In this document: positions 1 through 64,000 of the stretch, piece after piece
How the letters are laid out: each line of letters opens with the position of its first letter
How positions within the stretch are numbered: position 1 is the stretch's first letter
Origin: Piscicola geometra
Lineage: Eukaryota > Annelida > Clitellata > Hirudinida > Piscicolidae
Assembly: GCA_943735955.1 (NCBI GenBank)
Contig: OX030967.1
Coordinates: forward strand, 4,138,090 to 4,202,089
Length of the DNA: 64,000 nt
Direction: 5' to 3'
Position numbers and translations under genes: made by a program
Notes under the pieces: generated by a model
The model's input: the letters and a program-made list of their open reading frames with translations, nothing else
Database searches by the model: none
Told to the model about the DNA's origin: nothing

Positions 1-64
<64 letters not shown>
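1..64. repeat. (CA)n microsatellite
   Basis: Nearly pure CA dinucleotides from the window edge, with one A insertion near position 51. The tract probably continues outside the window. Confidence 0.95.
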
Positions 65-950
65 ACTGGGGGTATATAAGAGCGTATTAAGGCGTGCAGT
101 CGTAAAAGGAGTCTGCAGAAGATGACGACAGTGAAAGTGGGTTTTGAATGTAATGTTATTTGGCACTGTGTTCCTAGTTGTTTATGTGCTTGTATTTGTT
201 TATGTGTTTTTAGTGTGTTTCAGAAGCCTTCTGTAGGACTTTTATGCCTTTTAGTTGCTGCGATATTGCATAATTAACATAATAAATATTCATTTGAAAA
301 ATACTAATTTAGGTTGCTTTAAACAATAAAAAACTATTTTTTTATTCACCCACACTTCAACCAACTCTTCTTTTGCTTTTCAAATACCTGACCTCATCCA
401 AGTCCACCTTATCCAGTTCATCCCTCTTCTTCTTTTCCATTCTCCACTTTTCCTTCTTCTTTTTCTTCTTCCACCCATCCCTTCTTCCTCCTCCTCGCAG
501 GCTGTTCCAAACCCCTTCCATCTAGAGTGAGTTCATATTGCTTGTTAGCTGGAGTCTTGTAGATCGACATCATCATCACCACTACTCATCTCCCACTTTC
601 GAGGTAGTATTCAACGTTTATTACTTTTCCACCATTCTCACAACTTTTTCCTTCTCTACAGCATCACATGCTTACATTCTTTTCGTCTTTTCTTCAGACT
701 CCACTTCAGAACCACTACTCACTCATTCACTCACCCACAATAAGAACCTCAAACAAGTGCCCAGTATTTCGCATGTAAAAACTACACCATCTTAAAAAGC
801 AAAGCCTTTGATCAACACTTTCACTACAAATTTTTTTTTATAAATAAATTGTTTATCGCTCATGAGTAGTTTTTCTAAGCAGTTCTCACTAGCTTACATT
901 TTTTTCTTCCTTTTATCCCCACTCTTTCTAATTTTTTTTTGCCTGCTCAT

Positions 951-1072
951 GCTCATCAGCATCATCATCATCATCAACATCATTATCATCATGACTACCC
1001 TTTCATCTTTGAGGGTCGTCTGATTAAAGTGCCTTCCTCATAACTCAGTTCTGTCTATGCTCACAATGACCA

Positions 1073-1112
<40 letters not shown>

Positions 1113-1125
1113 GTGATGGTGATGG

Positions 1126-1200
<75 letters not shown>

Positions 1201-1420
1201 GGCAGTATTGCCACATCATCACAAAGGGTGGATAAGTGTATTATCATGGTTTGAATTGAACTTAATTAAGTTTTTTATATTTGTTCACCAACATTATCAT
1301 TATCATCACCATTATGACCATAATCATTATCATCATTATCATCATCCTCATCATCATCATAATCAGCATCAGCGACAACATAGTCGTAATCATCATCACC
1401 ATCATCATCTCCACATTGGC
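951..1420. repeat. ATC/ATG trinucleotide repeat cluster
   Basis: Three neighbouring imperfect trinucleotide tracts: ATC at about 958-993, GAT/GGT at about 1073-1201, and CAT/TAT at about 1283-1411. The poly-His and related reading frames across them are compositional artefacts. Confidence 0.9.
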
Positions 1421-2087
1421 ATTCTTGTTTTCATAGCAAAAGGCAAATTATTGAAAAAATACAATGAATCATTCAGGAATTAAGTCGCACTTGGAGTGTT
1501 CGGATGTTTTTCTGTATGTGTGTTTCTGTTTGTGTGTATGTGTGTGTGTGGAATTGTATGTGTGATTGTATGACTTTTTTTCTCTATTTTTTATAAATAA
1601 AAAAAAATACATTATTTTTAAACTTTTTGTATTTATAGCATAGTTCTTATATCTATATTTTCCAAGTCAATATTTTTTCCTATGTGTATATGCGCATGTC
1701 TGACTAGTAAACTTTTGTCTGGATGAGTAGGTGTGTGTGTGTTTGTGCGTCTGTATGTCTTTGTGATTGTGTTTTTGAGTCCGAATGTGTGTTTGTACGT
1801 GTCTATGTATATTTGTATGTCAGTTTGCGTGTTTTTATGTTTGTCTGTATGTGTGTCTTTCCGTGATATTGTGTCTCTGTGTAATTTAAGTACGTTTTTT
1901 TATAGCATTGACTTTTCCATGTATGAAAGGCATACGTGTATACGGTATACAGTACAAGAGCATGCGCACAGACATAGATGGAAAAACACACATACAGAGT
2001 GTACGGCATGGTATTGATTGATGACGTCATAGGTTGTGGCTAAAAGCTGCACCATGTTACACCTCGAGAAGCTTTAAATGGGGCAGG

Positions 2088-2212
2088 TGAGGGTGGTTGC
2101 TGTGGTTGCTATTGTTGCTGTGGTTGCTATTGTTGCTGTGGTTGCTGTGGTTGCTATTGTTGCTGTGGTTACTGTGGTTGCTGTGGTTGTTGTGGTTGGT
2201 GTGGTGTATATG
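2088..2212. repeat. TTGCTGTGG / TTGCTATTG tandem repeat
   Basis: An imperfect G/T-rich array of 9-bp-like units (tggttgctg, tattgttgc) runs through this stretch. It is non-coding simple sequence. Confidence 0.85.
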
Positions 2213-2719
2213 CAGTTGTTGTGAGTATTATATATCATTATATGTGTGTTTGTTGTTTGTTTTGAGGATGATTATGTAATCGTTTTTGTAAAAGTCCTTG
2301 TGACAACTTGTTCGATGTCATGCAGAAATTACAACGTTGGTGTAGCATAGCAGTGGACAAGTGGGGTAGAAAAATATGTATGGAAAAGAAGAATTAGTAA
2401 AATGAGAAGTGGAGAAGAAGGGCAAAAGATGAGTAGGGGATATAAAAATTTGTCAAAGATGACTTGAGAGTTCATCGTCGTTGGGAGACGTGGATGACTT
2501 CCTGTGGCGTTAAGAGGAGGAAGAAGAAGTGGGAGAGTGGAGAAAGAAAGAGAAACAGGAAGTGGATAGAAAGATAAAATTTTATATATAAAAATGTTTA
2601 GGAAAAAGAAAGGATTTTAAAATTTTAAAAAAATGTAATAAAGATATAGCAATGAAGAGGAATAAGATCTTAGACCATTAGAAAAAGATTTTGAAAGGTT
2701 CTCCATCATCAATGTTTTT

Positions 2720-2813
2720 GTGTACGTGTGTGTGTGTGGGTGGGTGTGTTTGTGGGTGTGTGTGTTTGTGTGTATGTGTATGTGTGTGTGTGTGCGTGTG
2801 TGTGTGTGTGTTC
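2720..2813. repeat. (TG)n microsatellite, interrupted
   Basis: TG dinucleotides with TTTG and GGTG interruptions. Confidence 0.9.
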
Positions 2814-3560
2814 CTGGAGAAGGATGAGGGTGTCTTGGATCAAGGTGTAAGCAAGATTGATGACGCACTTATCGCCGTTGTTTTTTTATGATTCCTATTT
2901 CTAATATTATTATATTATTATTTTTTCTTCTATTGTTTTTTTTTGTGCTAATAAATCATTTTTATCATCTCACCCTCTCATGTTTTGGGCTACCACACAC
3001 GTAGGAACTATAATCGGGTGTTATCTCATAAGGTCCTGTGCCGTAATTTTGAAACATATTCTTTAAACAAGATGATTAACCTCAATCAAAATTGTAAATC
3101 GAATAATAGTTTTTTACCGTGAATTAATTACTTTTTAACGCATATCCCACTTAATCCACCAACACATTTCTATTCAGTCTTCCCCAACCCTCTAACTCAT
3201 TGTAATACAACATTCCAACCTGAACCCCTCACATGAGCACGTAACCAAATTCCCATCGATTGACTCACCACACTGCCTACATCATCATCCCTCCAGCTCA
3301 TTTGCATTCTATTCCATCTTCTGAAATCATCTTGAATTGAATTCCATCCCACCTGTTCATGAATAAATTATTATTATTATTGTTTTATTTATTATAATAA
3401 TTATTATTATTAATCCTACCACCACCCATGTATAGTATTTATTGTATTGTAATTCTTTTTCTATTCCCCATTACCACCACATTACAGACATTTTCAATTT
3501 GAGGAACACAAACCAAAGATCCAAGAATAAGACTTGCGTTTGAAGAAGCCATTTTCCAAG

Positions 3561-64000
<60,440 letters not shown>

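Larger units (their letters stand above)
1..3560. other. Upstream / 5' non-coding region
   Basis: No supported coding sequence is seen on either strand. The stretch is AT-rich and holds a (CA)n tract at the left edge, ATG/ATC trinucleotide tracts, a TTGCTG-type tract and a (TG)n tract. An AG at 3486-3487 after a short pyrimidine stretch could be the acceptor of the exon carrying the start codon, making 3488-3560 the 5' UTR. No promoter or TATA box can be called with confidence. Upstream alternative first exons are possible. Confidence 0.6.

Noticed and set aside
1038..1483. His-rich small proteins on both strands
   Set aside because: Trinucleotide repeat artefacts with no start context or splice support.

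Overview
The window is one eukaryotic locus: nearly all of it is a single plus-strand ankyrin gene of a bilaterian invertebrate. Evidence for a eukaryote is direct: about 35 short exons with GT-AG boundaries and matching phases, AT-rich introns full of microsatellites, and a LINE-type retrotransposon. The phylum cannot be decided from the sequence; a spiralian is a guess only.

Layout. 1-3560: upstream or 5' non-coding DNA with simple repeats. 3561-3623: first coding exon. 6373-21107: exons for 24 ankyrin (ANK) repeats, mostly 99 or 198 nt and phase 0. The intron before repeat 7 holds a broken LINE (13462-15944). 21363-22403: linker exons. 22748-24552: tandem ZU5 domains with the spectrin-binding DAR triad intact. 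24456-25220: UPA domain. 25240-25900: Lys/Glu-rich spacer. About 25917-26160: divergent death domain. 26328-26973: three small linker exons. 27080-64000: one giant exon, open in a single frame for 36,921 nt and still open at the window edge.

The spliced reading frame joins without a phase error from 3561 to the edge and gives more than 14,100 codons. Reading through the splice donor at 26199 instead gives a stop at 26220-26222 with an AATAAA just behind it. The gene may therefore make a conventional ankyrin of about 1,774 residues and a giant form of over 14,000.

The giant exon is built from an 8-residue unit, VEDVVTEK (24 bp), in several hundred copies. The octad arrays are interrupted by about 15 full or partial copies of a larger non-octad cassette, and by one 3.2-kb single-copy island (about 43110-46310). 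Position-fixed codons, an 888-bp and a 1,077-bp near-identical duplication, and linked markers among cassettes show recent DNA-level amplification that has kept the frame. Giant-exon ankyrins are known in vertebrates, Drosophila (Ank2-L/XL) and C. elegans (unc-44), where they organise axonal membrane and microtubules. The size and architecture of this tail are the most striking things in the window.
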